Assembly: GCF_028462495.1 (NCBI RefSeq)
Contig: NZ_JAQOWX010000011.1
Span: 1-64,000 of the forward strand
Length of the DNA: 64,000 nt
Direction: 5' to 3'
From: Roseateles_E sp005503085
Lineage (GTDB): Bacteria; Pseudomonadota; Gammaproteobacteria; Burkholderiales; Burkholderiaceae_C
Both the position numbers and the translations under genes were made by a program. The stretch's first letter is position 1, and each line of letters begins with the position of its first letter. Shown here piece after piece: positions 54,009 to 63,660 of this stretch. Below the pieces are notes generated by a model, which saw nothing but the letters and a program-made list of their open reading frames with translations, was not told the DNA's origin and ran no database searches.

Positions 54009-55238
54009 TCAGAAATTACCCAGAAACCAATCCTTGGCGCGACCAATAATGGTCTTGACCGAACCCGCCTGCTGGGCCGCTTTCAAACCCCGGGTGCGCG
54101 ACATCCGTGCCTCTTCGAGCAGGCCCATCACCGTCGCCGAGCGCGGATTCGAAACCATATCGAACAGCGCCCCGCTATAGGTCGGGTTGCCGCGTCGCAC
54201 CGGTTTCAGGAATATGTCCTCGGCCAACTCGACCATGCCCGGCATCACCGCCGAGCCGCCGGTCAAAACAATGCCGGAAGAAAGTAACTCTTCGTATCCG
54301 CTTTCCCGAATCACCTGGTGGACCAGCGAGAAAATCTCCTCGACACGGGGTTCAATAACCCCGGCAAGTGCTTGTTTGGACAGCATGCGGGGCGCGCGGT
54401 CGCCCAGGCCGGGTACTTCGACCTGGTCCGCCGGGTCGGCCAGCAGCTGCTTGGCCACCCCGTGCTCGACCTTGATCTCCTCGGCATCCTTGGTCGGCGT
54501 GCGCAGCGCCATCGCGATATCGCTGGTGATCAGGTCGCCGGCAATCGGGATCACGGCGGTATGGCGGATCGAGCCGCCGGTGAAGATCGCCACATCGGTG
54601 GTGCCGGCGCCGATATCGACCAGGGCCACGCCCAGATCGCGCTCGTCCGAGGTCAGCGCGGCAGCACTGGAGGCGCTCGGATTCAAAACCAGCTGATCGA
54701 CCTCCAAACCACAGCGGCGCACGCATTTGACGATGTTTTCCGCCGCGCTCTGGGCTCCGGTCACGATATGGACCTTGACCTCCAGCCGGCCGCCACTCAT
54801 ACCAATAGGCTCTTTCACCTCATGGCCGTCGATGACGAATTCCTGCGGCTCGACCAGCAGCAGGCGCTGATCGTTGGGGATATTGATGGCCTTGGCGGTT
54901 TCCACCACCCGCGCCACATCGACCGGCGTGACTTCCTTGTCGCGCACGATCACCATGCCGGTCGAGTTCTGGCCGCGGATATGGCTGCCGGTAATCCCGG
55001 TGAAAACCCGCGAAATCTTGCAGTCGGCCATCATCTCGGCCTCTTTCAAGGCCTGCTGTATCGATTGCACGGTCGCGTCGATATTCACCACGACACCGCG
55101 TTTCAGACCATGCGAGGGCGCCACGCCGAGGCCGGCAATGCGCAGCTCGCCATTGCCCAGCACCTCGGCCACCACCGCCATGATCTTGGCGGTGCCGATA
55201 TCCAAACCAACGACTAAATCCTTGTATTCCTTGGCCAT
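54009..55238 (-). CDS. ftsA: cell-division protein FtsA
   Basis: 409-residue actin-like ATPase that tethers FtsZ to the membrane. KDLVVGLDIGTAKIMAVVAEV (phosphate 1), DIGAGTTDVAIFTGGSIRHT (phosphate 2), GIVLTGGSAVMPG (adenosine), and a C-terminal amphipathic helix ending AKDWFLGNF that binds the membrane. KRGVVVNIDATVQSIQQALKEAE is the 1C domain. ftsQ is 27 bases upstream. Confidence 0.98.
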   Translation of the reverse strand: MAKEYKDLVVGLDIGTAKIMAVVAEVLGNGELRIAGLGVAPSHGLKRGVVVNIDATVQSIQQALKEAEMMADCKISRVFTGITGSHIRGQNSTGMVIVRDKEVTPVDVARVVETAKAINIPNDQRLLLVEPQEFVIDGHEVKEPIGMSGGRLEVKVHIVTGAQSAAENIVKCVRRCGLEVDQLVLNPSASSAAALTSDERDLGVALVDIGAGTTDVAIFTGGSIRHTAVIPIAGDLITSDIAMALRTPTKDAEEIKVEHGVAKQLLADPADQVEVPGLGDRAPRMLSKQALAGVIEPRVEEIFSLVHQVIRESGYEELLSSGIVLTGGSAVMPGMVELAEDIFLKPVRRGNPTYSGALFDMVSNPRSATVMGLLEEARMSRTRGLKAAQQAGSVKTIIGRAKDWFLGNF

Positions 55239-55265
55239 ATGCCCCTCAGCGTATGTTTTCTTGTC

Positions 55266-56093
55266 TCAACGTTTCTTGGCCGCGCCCGTCGCCGGGCCCG
55301 GGCTCGTCGATATTCCTTGCAGCCGCACCGCATACCCGTCGTGGTGGCGCAGATCGGCGCTCAGCACGGCGGTCTGGTAGCGCGAGCTGATCTGGGTGAT
55401 GCTGGCGGCAAACTGGCCGAATCGGGCCACCACCTCGGCCTCGCTGCCACGGCCCAGCTCCACCACGGCCCCCTTTTCCAGCGTCAGGCGCCAGGAGCCG
55501 CGGCCGGACAGGTCCAGGCGCCGGGCCGACTCGCCCAGCTTCTGGCTCAGCGCGTTGAGCTGCTGCCACATGGCCAGCATCGCCACCGAACTGCCACCCG
55601 GGCCCGCCAACACCGGCAGCTCCTCATCCTCGACATCGCCCAGATTGGCCTCGAAGACCTCACCAAAGCTGTTGACCAGGGCCCGCTCGACGCTGGCCTC
55701 GCTCTGCGCATCGGCACCTTCGGGCTTGGCTTCCCAGTAGGCCGCCGGCCGGTGCTCCTCCAGCCGCACCCGCAGCCGGTTCGGCCAGACGCGCTGCACC
55801 ACCGCCGTGCGCACCCAGGGCACGGCCTGGAAGGCGCTGCTGGCCTGCTGCAGATTCAGGGTCAGGAAGGTGCCCGAAACATGGGGCATCGCATTGGCAC
55901 GCAGCGAGGCCACGCTATTGCGCATCACATCGCCTTCGACCTGGATATGCCGGATGCCGAAGATCGGCAGCCGCGCCAGCTGATGCAGGGCCAGGGCCAG
56001 ACCCGCCAGCACCAGACCGGCCAGCAGCAAAGCCGACACGCCATTCATCAGGCGGATGTCGGCCGGCAGCAGGGGTTGGGCGGCGGTGCTCAT
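55266..56093 (-). CDS. ftsQ: cell-division protein FtsQ
   Basis: 275-residue bitopic divisome protein. One TM helix (about 13-36, GVSALLLAGLVLAGLALALHQL), a POTRA domain (IRHIQVEGDVMRNSVASLRANAMPHVSGTFL) and a beta domain (PWVRTAVVQRVWPNRLRVRLEEHRPAAYWE; LVNSFGEVFEA). The C-terminal 25 residues (HDGYAVRLQGISTSPGPATGAAKKR) end basic. The rest of the division cluster overlaps tightly upstream; ftsQ begins 10 bases after ddl. Confidence 0.95.
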   Translation of the reverse strand: MSTAAQPLLPADIRLMNGVSALLLAGLVLAGLALALHQLARLPIFGIRHIQVEGDVMRNSVASLRANAMPHVSGTFLTLNLQQASSAFQAVPWVRTAVVQRVWPNRLRVRLEEHRPAAYWEAKPEGADAQSEASVERALVNSFGEVFEANLGDVEDEELPVLAGPGGSSVAMLAMWQQLNALSQKLGESARRLDLSGRGSWRLTLEKGAVVELGRGSEAEVVARFGQFAASITQISSRYQTAVLSADLRHHDGYAVRLQGISTSPGPATGAAKKR

Positions 56094-56103
56094 GGCGCTT
56101 GGG

Positions 56104-57066
56104 TCAGGCCCTGTCCAGCCGGGCCTGGGCCAGCAGCCACAGGCACAGCTGTTCGTAGGAGATGCCGGCGGCCTGGGCCGATTTGGGCACCAGCGAATGC
56201 GAGGTCATGCCCGGCGAGGTGTTCATCTCCAGCAGGAAGACCTTGCCGTCGCTCTTGCGCTGCATCAGGTCGGCGCGGCCCCAGCCGCGGCAGCCGAGCG
56301 ACCGATAGGCCGCCAGCACCAGCGCGCGGACCTCCTGCTCCTGGACCTCGGGCAGCGTGCCGATGTGGTACTGCGTGACGTCGGTGAAGTACTTGTTCTG
56401 GTAGTCGTAATTGCCTTCGGGCGCCTCGATGCGTATGACCGGCAGGGCCTGAGCCGTATCGCCCTCGCCCAGCACCGGGCAGGTCAACTCCCAGCCGTCG
56501 ATGAACTCCTCGAACAGCAGCTCGTCGTCATAGCGGGCCGACAGCTCCACCGCGGCCTGCATCTGCGAATAACCCATCACCTTGCTCAGGCCGATGCTGG
56601 AACCCTCGTGCGGCGCCTTGACGAACAGCGGCAGGCCCAGCTCGTCGGGCACGGTGCGGATGCGCTCGCGCGTCAGCTCATGCTTTTTCAGCGTCAGCCA
56701 GCGCGGCGTCGGCAGGCCGTCGGCGCGCCACAGCCGCTTGGTGGTGATCTTGTCCATCGCGATCGCCGAGGCCATCACGCCGGAACCGGTGTAGGGGATG
56801 GCCAGCATCTCGAGCCCCCCCTGCACCGTGCCGTCCTCGCCGTCACGGCCATGCAGCGCGATGAAGCAGCGCGCAAAGCCCTCGGCTTTGAGCTCGTGCA
56901 AGCCGCGCTCGGCCGGGTCGAAGGGGTGGGCGTCGACGCCTTGCGAGCGCAGCGCGGCCAGCACACCGGGGCCCGACATGGTCAGCGACACCTCGCGCTC
57001 GGCCGAAGTGCCGCCCATCAGCACGGCGACCTTGCCCAGGCTCTTGGGATCGATGTTCAGATTCAT
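56104..57066 (-). CDS. ddl: D-alanine--D-alanine ligase
   Basis: 320-residue ATP-grasp enzyme making D-Ala-D-Ala for peptidoglycan. GKVAVLMGGTSAEREVSLTMSG (start), HGRDGEDGTVQGGLEMLAIPYTGSGVMASAIAMDK, FVKAPHEGSSIGLSKV (loop over ATP), and the metal-binding LLEMNTSPGMTSHSLVPKSA. DdlB type by location between murC and ftsQ. Start overlaps the murC stop by 4 bases. Confidence 0.97.
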   Translation of the reverse strand: MNLNIDPKSLGKVAVLMGGTSAEREVSLTMSGPGVLAALRSQGVDAHPFDPAERGLHELKAEGFARCFIALHGRDGEDGTVQGGLEMLAIPYTGSGVMASAIAMDKITTKRLWRADGLPTPRWLTLKKHELTRERIRTVPDELGLPLFVKAPHEGSSIGLSKVMGYSQMQAAVELSARYDDELLFEEFIDGWELTCPVLGEGDTAQALPVIRIEAPEGNYDYQNKYFTDVTQYHIGTLPEVQEQEVRALVLAAYRSLGCRGWGRADLMQRKSDGKVFLLEMNTSPGMTSHSLVPKSAQAAGISYEQLCLWLLAQARLDRA

Positions 57067-58436
57067 TTCAGCAGTTCCACGGTTTGCGCCGGCACCGCGC
57101 CGATCGAGCCGGCGCCCATCACGATCACGACATCGCCGTCGCGGCTTTGCTGGGCGATGGCCTGCGGCAGCGCGCGCACATCGGCGACGAACTGCGCGCC
57201 GGCGGCCGCGGCCAGCGCTGCGCCATCGGCCCCGGCGATCACGCCCTCGCCGGCCGCATAGACCTCGGTCAGCAGGGCCGCATCGGCCTGCGCGATCACG
57301 CGCACGAAGTCGGCGAAGCAGTCGCGTGTCCGGGTGTAGCGATGGGGTTGAAACGCCAGCACCAGACGCCGGCCCGGGAAGGCGCCGCGTGCCGCGCTCA
57401 GCACCGCCGCCATCTCGACCGGGTGGTGTCCGTAGTCGTCGATCAGCGTGAACAGGCCGCCATCGGCGGCGCGCAGCTCGCCATAGCGCTCGAAGCGTCG
57501 GCCGACGCCACCGAAATTGGCCAGGGCCGCCAGCACAGGCGCGTCGGGCAGTTCCAGCTCGCTGGCCACCGCAATCGCCGCCAAGGCGTTCAGCACATTG
57601 TGGCGGCCGGCCAGGTTCAGGGTCACCGGCAGATCGGCCGCGCCCTCGCGCTGCACGGTGAAGCGCATCTGGCCGCCGTCCAGCGCCTGCACATCGACCG
57701 CCCGCACCGCATTGTCGGCACTAAAGCCGTAGCGGACCACCGGTCGCGACAGCATCGGCAGTATCGAGCGCACGCCCTCGTCATCGCCGCAGACCACGGC
57801 CGCGCCATAGAAAGGCATGCGGTGCAGGAACTCGACAAAGGCCAGCTTCAGCTTCGCGAAGTCGTGGCCATAGGTGTCCATATGGTCGGCGTCGATATTG
57901 GTGACGACGGCCAAGGTCGGCAGCAGATGCAGGAAGGAGGCATCGCTCTCATCGGCCTCGACAACGATGTAGTCACCTCTGCCCAGCTGGGCGTTGGTGC
58001 CGGCGCTCATCAGCTTGCCACCGATCACATAGCTGGGGTCGACACCGGCGGCACTCAGCACCGCCGTGAGCAGCGAGGTGGTCGTGGTCTTGCCATGGGT
58101 GCCGGCGATCGCGATGCCCTGCTGGCGGCGCATCAGCTCGGCCAGCATCACCGCGCGGTGCACCACCGGCACGCCGGCGGCACGGGCGGCGATCACCTCC
58201 GGGTTGTCGGCCTTGACCGCGGTCGAGGTCACCAGGGCCTGGGCGCCGGCGATATGGGCGGCGGCGTGGCCGATGTGGACCTGCACGCCGATGGCGGCGA
58301 GGCGCTGCAGCATCGCGCTATCGCTCTGGTCCGAGCCCGAGACCCGGTAGCCGAGCTGATGCAGCAGCTCGGCAATCGCGCCCATGCCGGCACCGCCGAT
58401 GCCGACGAAATGAATGTGCTTCAACGCGTGCTTCAT
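57063..58436 (-). CDS. murC: UDP-N-acetylmuramate--L-alanine ligase
   Basis: 457-residue Mur ligase adding L-Ala to UDP-MurNAc. KHIHFVGIGGAGMGAIAELLHQLGYRVSGSD, ATP loop GTHGKTTTTSLL, EADESDASFLHLLPTLAVVTNIDADHMDTYG, RHNVLNALAAIAVA, DDYGHHPVEMAA and FQPHRYTRTRD are all present. Both ends overlap neighbours (murG stop and ddl start) by 4 bases. Confidence 0.98.
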   Translation of the reverse strand: MKHALKHIHFVGIGGAGMGAIAELLHQLGYRVSGSDQSDSAMLQRLAAIGVQVHIGHAAAHIAGAQALVTSTAVKADNPEVIAARAAGVPVVHRAVMLAELMRRQQGIAIAGTHGKTTTTSLLTAVLSAAGVDPSYVIGGKLMSAGTNAQLGRGDYIVVEADESDASFLHLLPTLAVVTNIDADHMDTYGHDFAKLKLAFVEFLHRMPFYGAAVVCGDDEGVRSILPMLSRPVVRYGFSADNAVRAVDVQALDGGQMRFTVQREGAADLPVTLNLAGRHNVLNALAAIAVASELELPDAPVLAALANFGGVGRRFERYGELRAADGGLFTLIDDYGHHPVEMAAVLSAARGAFPGRRLVLAFQPHRYTRTRDCFADFVRVIAQADAALLTEVYAAGEGVIAGADGAALAAAAGAQFVADVRALPQAIAQQSRDGDVVIVMGAGSIGAVPAQTVELLK

Positions 58437-59512
58437 GCCGCCACCATCTGTTCGATCTCATCGGCCACGCGGCTGGCCGCACGCGGCCGCGCCAGCAAGC
58501 GCGCCTTCTCGGCCATCGCGACCAGGGCCTCGCGCTCCATGCCTTGCAGCAGCGCATGCAGCTGCTGCGGGTTCAGTTTTTCCTGCGGCAGATGGATGGC
58601 CGCGCCGTGCTGGGCCATGAAGCGAGCGTTGTCGCGCTGGTGCGAGGTCGTCGCCACGACCAGCGGCACCAGCAGCGCCGGCACGCCGGCCGCGCACAGC
58701 TCGCTGACCGTCACCGCGCCGGCGCGGCAGATGATCAGATCGGTCTGGGCCAGCTGAGTTGCCATATCGTCGATGAAGGGCAGCAGCGTCGCCTCGACGC
58801 CGGCCGCCTGGTAGAGCGCCTGCACGGTGCTGAAATTGGCCTGACCGGTCTGGTGCGTGACGATGGGGCGCTGGTCCTCGGGCCACAGCGCCAGCGCCTT
58901 CGGGATGCAGTCATTGATCGCGCGTGCGCCCAGCGAGCCACCGACCACCAGCACGCGCAAGCGCCCGCTGCGACCGGCAAAGCGCTCGGCCGGCGGCGCA
59001 ATCGCCTCGATCTCGGCGCGCACCGGGTTGCCGGTGACCACGGCCTTGGGTGTCGATGCGGCGGCCGAGCCATCGAAGCCAAAGCCGATGCGGCGGGCAA
59101 AGGGCTTCAGGCTCTGGTTGCTCAGCAGCATGGCCGCGTCGGCATTGATCAGCATCAGCGGCTTGCCGCTCAGCCAGGCCATCAGCCCGCCCGGGAAGCA
59201 GACATAGCCACCCATGCCCAGCACCGCATCGGCGCTGCGTGTGACAAACACCTGACGGGATTGCACAAAGGCCTGAACCAGCTTGAACAGGCCCTTGACC
59301 GTGTGCATCAGGCCCTTGCCGCGCAGGCCCGAGAAGGCCAGCCGGTCCAGCGGGATGCCGGTGGGCGGCACCAGCTGGTTTTCCATGCCGCTCTCGGTGC
59401 CGACCCAGCTGACGCTCCAGCCACGGCGCGCCATCTCGTCGGCGACGGCCAGGCCCGGGATGATGTGACCACCGGTGCCCGCAGCCATGATGACCAAATG
59501 CTTGGTGCTCAT
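58433..59512 (-). CDS. murG: UDP-GlcNAc:lipid I N-acetylglucosaminyltransferase
   Basis: 359-residue GT28 glycosyltransferase that makes lipid II on the inner face of the membrane. LVIMAAGTGGHIIPGLAVADEM (G-loop 1), VLGMGGYVCFPGGLMAW, VVTGNPVRAEI, VLVVGGSLGARAIND (G-loop 2), and the donor-site CRAGAVTVSELCAAGVPALLVPL. The start ATG 59512 overlaps the ftsW stop; a much longer frame upstream is out of register with ftsW and is not real. Confidence 0.98.
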   Translation of the reverse strand: MSTKHLVIMAAGTGGHIIPGLAVADEMARRGWSVSWVGTESGMENQLVPPTGIPLDRLAFSGLRGKGLMHTVKGLFKLVQAFVQSRQVFVTRSADAVLGMGGYVCFPGGLMAWLSGKPLMLINADAAMLLSNQSLKPFARRIGFGFDGSAAASTPKAVVTGNPVRAEIEAIAPPAERFAGRSGRLRVLVVGGSLGARAINDCIPKALALWPEDQRPIVTHQTGQANFSTVQALYQAAGVEATLLPFIDDMATQLAQTDLIICRAGAVTVSELCAAGVPALLVPLVVATTSHQRDNARFMAQHGAAIHLPQEKLNPQQLHALLQGMEREALVAMAEKARLLARPRAASRVADEIEQMVAA

Positions 59513-60765
59513 GCCCGTCCCCCGCGCATCAGCTGCCGGTTCTCTAGATCTATTCTCAACGCAATCGCCAGCGCCACACAGTTCATCAGGATCGCCGAGC
59601 CACCGAAGCTCATCAGCGGCAAGGTCAGGCCCTTGGTCGGCAAGGCGCCGAGGTTCACGCCCATATTGATGAAGGCCTGGCCGCCCATCCAGATGCCTAT
59701 GCCCTGGGCATAGAGGCCGGCGAACACGCGGTCCAGCGCGATCGCCTGGCGGCCGATGTGAAAGAGCCGGCGCGACATCCAGAAGAAGGCGGTGATCACG
59801 ACGATCACGCCGGCCAGGCCCAGCTCCTCGCCGATCACGGCCAGCAGGAAGTCGGTATGGGCCTCGGGCAGGTAGTGCAGCTTCTCGACGCTGGAGCCCA
59901 GGCCCTGGCCGAACAGCTCGCCGCGGCCGAAGGCGATCAACGAATGGGTCAGCTGATAGGCCTTGCCCTGGGCGTACTTTTCGTTCCAGGGATCGAGATA
60001 GGCAAAGATCCGCTCGCGGCGGAACTCGCTGAAGGTGATCATCAGCACAAAGGCGCCGACCAGCACCGCGACGATCAGGAAGAACATGCGGCCGTTGACG
60101 CCGCCCAGGAACAGAATGCCCATCGCGATCGCGGCGATCACCATGAAGGCACCCATGTCCGGCTCGGCCAGCAGCAGCACGCCGACCACGCCCAGCGCCA
60201 CCACCATGGGCCAGACGGCGCGGAAGAAGTTCTCCTTCACGTCCATCTTGCGCACCATATAGCTGGCCGCATACATGGCCATCGCCAGCTTGCCCAGCTC
60301 GGAAGGCTGGAAGTTCATCAGCCCCAGCGGCAGCCAGCGGCGCGCGCCGTTGACGCCCTTGCCGACGCCGGGAATCAGCACCGCAATCAGCAGCACCAGG
60401 GCCGCGACAAACAGCCAGGGCGCGGCGCGCTCCCAGCTGGCCACCGGCACCTGCACCACCACCAGCGCCGCCAGCAGGCCCAGCGCGATCGCCACCACAT
60501 GGCGCACCAGGAAATGGGTGGGCAGATAGCGGCTGAACTTGGGGTTGTCGGGCAGCGCGATCGAGGCCGAATACACCATCAGCAGGCCCAGGGCCAGCAG
60601 GCACACCACGACCCAGGCCAGGGTTGTGTCGAAGCCGGCCAGCTTGGTCGGCTGGCCCGAGGACACGCTGACCCAGTCGCGCACCGGTACCTCGCCGCCC
60701 TTGCCAGCATCGCGCCGGATCAGGCCCAGCAGGCGTTCGCGCCAGTTCTGCAGCACGGCGTTCAT
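59509..60765 (-). CDS. ftsW: FtsW, SEDS-family peptidoglycan glycosyltransferase
   Basis: 418-residue polytopic protein that polymerises septal peptidoglycan with its PBP partner. About ten TM helices after a 45-residue cytoplasmic head. SEDS motifs: GARRWLPLGLMNFQPSELGKLAMAMY, AEPDMGAFMVIAAIAMGILFLGG, EKLHYLPEAHTDFLLAVIGEELGLAG and GVNLGALPTKGLTLPLMSFGGSAIL (the invariant Asp lies in HTDF). ATG 60765 overlaps the murD stop. Confidence 0.97.
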   Translation of the reverse strand: MNAVLQNWRERLLGLIRRDAGKGGEVPVRDWVSVSSGQPTKLAGFDTTLAWVVVCLLALGLLMVYSASIALPDNPKFSRYLPTHFLVRHVVAIALGLLAALVVVQVPVASWERAAPWLFVAALVLLIAVLIPGVGKGVNGARRWLPLGLMNFQPSELGKLAMAMYAASYMVRKMDVKENFFRAVWPMVVALGVVGVLLLAEPDMGAFMVIAAIAMGILFLGGVNGRMFFLIVAVLVGAFVLMITFSEFRRERIFAYLDPWNEKYAQGKAYQLTHSLIAFGRGELFGQGLGSSVEKLHYLPEAHTDFLLAVIGEELGLAGVIVVITAFFWMSRRLFHIGRQAIALDRVFAGLYAQGIGIWMGGQAFINMGVNLGALPTKGLTLPLMSFGGSAILMNCVALAIALRIDLENRQLMRGGRA

Positions 60766-62474
60766 AGCGACAGCCCCTCGTCCTGGGCCAGGGCCTGTAC
60801 CGCGGCGACAAAGACCTCGGCGCGGTGACCATAGTTGCGGAACATATCGAGGCTGGCGCAGGCCGGGCTCAAGAGCACGCTGTCGCCGCTGCGGGCCTGG
60901 GCCAGGCACCAGGCGGTGGCGGCCTCCAGCGTCTCATGCGCCTGCATCGTCACGCCGCTGTGCTCCAGCGCGGCTGCGATCTGCGGGCCGTCGCGGCCGA
61001 TCAGGGCCACGGCGCGCGCATGGCGGGCCACCGGCTCGCGCAGCGGGCCGAAATCCTGGCCCTTGCCGTCGCCGCCGAGGATCACGATCAGTTTTGCCGG
61101 CGCACGGTCAGCACCCAAGCCGGTGATGGCCGCCACGGTGGCGCCGACATTGGTGCCCTTGGAATCGTCATAGAAGTCCACGCCCTTGATCGCGCCGACA
61201 TGCTCGACCCGGTGCGGCTCGCCGCGATATTCGCGCAGCCCGTGCAGCATGGGCGCCAGCGGGCAGCCGGCCGCGCTGGCCAGGGCCAGGGCCGCCAGCG
61301 CATTGGCGGCGTTGTGGCGGCCGCGCACGCGCAGCGCATCGGCCGGCATCAGGCGCTGGATCAACAGCTCTTCCTCGTCCTCGCCCTTTTTCCTCTTGAT
61401 CGTCTCATCGGCCTCGCGGGCGCGCACCAGCCAGCTCATGCCGGCCTCCTGCACCAGGCCGAAATCGCCCGGATGGCGCGGCGCGTCGAGACCGAAGCGC
61501 ACCACCTTGCGCGCGACCAGCTTGGCCGGCCGGCCGCGCCCCTGCTGCACCTTGACCGGCGCCGGCACCATGGCCTCGACCAGCGCATCGTCGCGGTTGA
61601 TCACCATCACCGTCGGGCTGTCGATCTCGGTGCCGAAGATGCGGGCCTTGGCGCGGCCATAGGCGGCCATATCGCCATGCCAGTCCAGATGGTCCTGGGT
61701 CAGGTTCAGCACCGTCGCGGCGGTGGGCTCGAAGCCCTGCACGGTGTCGAGCTGGAAGCTCGACAGCTCCAGCACCCAGACCTCGGGCAGATGTTCAAAG
61801 ACGGCCGGCTTGGGCGGCGGCGGCTTGATCGGCAGCGGTGCCTCATCGAGCATCGCATCGATGCTCTCCAGCACCGTCTGTTCAGCGACGACCGGCGCAT
61901 CCGAGCTGTCATCAGCAACCGTCTCGGTCGGCTCGGGCGGCAGCACGGGCTCGGCGGCCGGCTCCAGATCCAGCGCTGCGCCCAAGGTCGTCAGCATGCT
62001 GGGGCCGATATTGCCGGCCATCACGACACGACGGCCGCAGCGCTCGACCAGCTGGGCGCACATGCTGGTGGTCGTGGTCTTGCCATTGGTGCCGGTGATG
62101 GCCAGCACGGCCGGCTCGTAGCGGCGCTCGGCCTTCAGATCGGCCAGCGCACGGGCAAACAGGTCCAGCTCGCCCTGCACCGGCACGCCGGTGCCCTGCG
62201 CCAGAGTCAGCAGCGGCAGCAGCCGCACATCCAGCGGAGACAGGCCCGGGCTCTTCAGCACGAGCTGCACGCCGTTCAGTGCGGACTCGGGCAGCTCGCC
62301 ATGAATGAACTCGACCTCGGGCAGCTGCTCGCGCAGCGCCGCCAGCTGCGGCGGGGCCTCGCGCGAGTCCCAGACTCGCGCTTCGCCGCCGCAGCGCCGG
62401 ACCCAGGCAGCCATCGCCAGGCCGGAGTCACCCAGGCCGAGCACCAGTACCTTGAGTCCTTGCAGATGCTTCAT
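60762..62474 (-). CDS. murD: UDP-N-acetylmuramoylalanine--D-glutamate ligase with insertions
   Basis: 570 residues, about 110 more than the E. coli enzyme. It adds D-Glu to UDP-MurNAc-L-Ala. VLVLGLGDSGLAMAAWVRR, ATP loop ITGTNGKTTTT, MAGNIGPSML, VLELSSFQLDTVQGFEPTAATVLNLTQDHLDWHG, GRHNAANALAALALA, GVDFYDDSKGTNVGATVAAI, and LSPACASLDMFRNYGHR are all present. A first insertion (about 168-230) is acidic and Pro-rich and splits GNIG from VLELSSF; a second (about 345-378) carries IKRKKGEDEEELLIQRL. Full catalytic set retained, so it should be active. Confidence 0.96.
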   Translation of the reverse strand: MKHLQGLKVLVLGLGDSGLAMAAWVRRCGGEARVWDSREAPPQLAALREQLPEVEFIHGELPESALNGVQLVLKSPGLSPLDVRLLPLLTLAQGTGVPVQGELDLFARALADLKAERRYEPAVLAITGTNGKTTTTSMCAQLVERCGRRVVMAGNIGPSMLTTLGAALDLEPAAEPVLPPEPTETVADDSSDAPVVAEQTVLESIDAMLDEAPLPIKPPPPKPAVFEHLPEVWVLELSSFQLDTVQGFEPTAATVLNLTQDHLDWHGDMAAYGRAKARIFGTEIDSPTVMVINRDDALVEAMVPAPVKVQQGRGRPAKLVARKVVRFGLDAPRHPGDFGLVQEAGMSWLVRAREADETIKRKKGEDEEELLIQRLMPADALRVRGRHNAANALAALALASAAGCPLAPMLHGLREYRGEPHRVEHVGAIKGVDFYDDSKGTNVGATVAAITGLGADRAPAKLIVILGGDGKGQDFGPLREPVARHARAVALIGRDGPQIAAALEHSGVTMQAHETLEAATAWCLAQARSGDSVLLSPACASLDMFRNYGHRAEVFVAAVQALAQDEGLSL

Positions 62475-62481
62475 CGCGCGA

Positions 62482-63660
62482 TCACCTTAGTTTCAGGCTG
62501 GCCAGGCCGACCAGGCACAGCAGCATCGTGATGATCCAAAAGCGCACGACCACCTGGGTCTCCTTCCAGCCCGATTTCTCGAAATGGTGGTGCAGCGGCG
62601 CCATCTTGAAGATGCGCCGGCCGGTGCCGAATTTCTTCTTCGTGTACTTGAACCAGCTGACCTGCAGCATCACCGACAGCACCTCGGCGACGAACACGCC
62701 GCCCATGATGCCCAGCACGATTTCCTGGCGCGTGATCACGGCCAGGGTGCCCAGGGCGCCGCCCAGCGAGAGCGCGCCCACATCGCCCATGAAGACCTGG
62801 GCCGGGTGGGTGTTGAACCACAGGAAGGCAAGACCCGCCCCCGCCATCGCGGCGCAGAAGATCAAGAGCTCGCCAGCACCGGGGATATAGGGCAGCAGCA
62901 GGTACTTCGAGTAGATGCTCGAGCCGGTCAGGTAGGCAAACAGGCCCAGCGCCGAGCCCACCAGCACCACCGGCATGATGGCCAGGCCGTCCAGGCCGTC
63001 GGTGAAGTTAACCGCATTGCTGGTGCCGACGATAACGAAGTAGGACAGGCCGATGAAGCCGAACACGCCCAGCGGGTAGCTGACCGTCTTGAAGAAGGGC
63101 ACGATCAGATCGGCCTTGGGCGGCAGCTCGGTCGAGAAGCCGCTCTGCACCCAGCGGGCGAACAGCTCGATCACACCCAGGATCGAGGTCTCGGAGACGC
63201 TGAAGGCCAGGTAAAGGGCGGCCACCAGACCGATCAGCGACTGCCAGAAGAACTTCTCACGGCTGCGCATGCCCTCGGGATTCTTGTCGACGACCTTGCG
63301 CCAGTCGTCGACCCAGCCCACCGCGCCAAAGCCCATGGTCACCAGCATCACGACCCAGACGAAACGGTTGCTCCAGTCGAACCACAAGAGGGTCGAGACC
63401 CCGATGCCTATCAGGATCAGCACGCCACCCATGGTTGGCGTGCCGCTCTTGACCAGATGCTGCTGCACGCCGTACTCGCGGATCGGCTGACCGATCTTCA
63501 TCGCGGTCAGACGGCGTATCACCCAGGGGCCGAAGGCCAGGCCGATCAGCAAGGCCGTCATCGCCGCCATCACCGCGCGGAAGGTCAGATACTGGAACAC
63601 ACGCAGAAAGCCCAGGTCCGGATACAGGCCCTGCAGCCATAGGGCCAGACTAAGCAGCAT
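62482..63660 (-). CDS. mraY: phospho-N-acetylmuramoyl-pentapeptide transferase
   Basis: 392-residue integral membrane enzyme making lipid I from UDP-MurNAc-pentapeptide and undecaprenyl phosphate. About ten TM helices. KSGTPTMGGVLILIGIG, GFGAVGWVDDWRKVVDKNPEGMRSREKFFWQ (Asp pair), NAVNFTDGLDGLAIMP, LPYIPGAGELLIFCAAMAGAGLAFLWFNTHPAQVFMGDVGALSLGGALG, and MAPLHHHFEKSGWKETQVVVRFWI. Its ATG sits 8 bases inside the murF end, and 7 bases separate it from murD. Confidence 0.98.
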   Translation of the reverse strand: MLLSLALWLQGLYPDLGFLRVFQYLTFRAVMAAMTALLIGLAFGPWVIRRLTAMKIGQPIREYGVQQHLVKSGTPTMGGVLILIGIGVSTLLWFDWSNRFVWVVMLVTMGFGAVGWVDDWRKVVDKNPEGMRSREKFFWQSLIGLVAALYLAFSVSETSILGVIELFARWVQSGFSTELPPKADLIVPFFKTVSYPLGVFGFIGLSYFVIVGTSNAVNFTDGLDGLAIMPVVLVGSALGLFAYLTGSSIYSKYLLLPYIPGAGELLIFCAAMAGAGLAFLWFNTHPAQVFMGDVGALSLGGALGTLAVITRQEIVLGIMGGVFVAEVLSVMLQVSWFKYTKKKFGTGRRIFKMAPLHHHFEKSGWKETQVVVRFWIITMLLCLVGLASLKLR

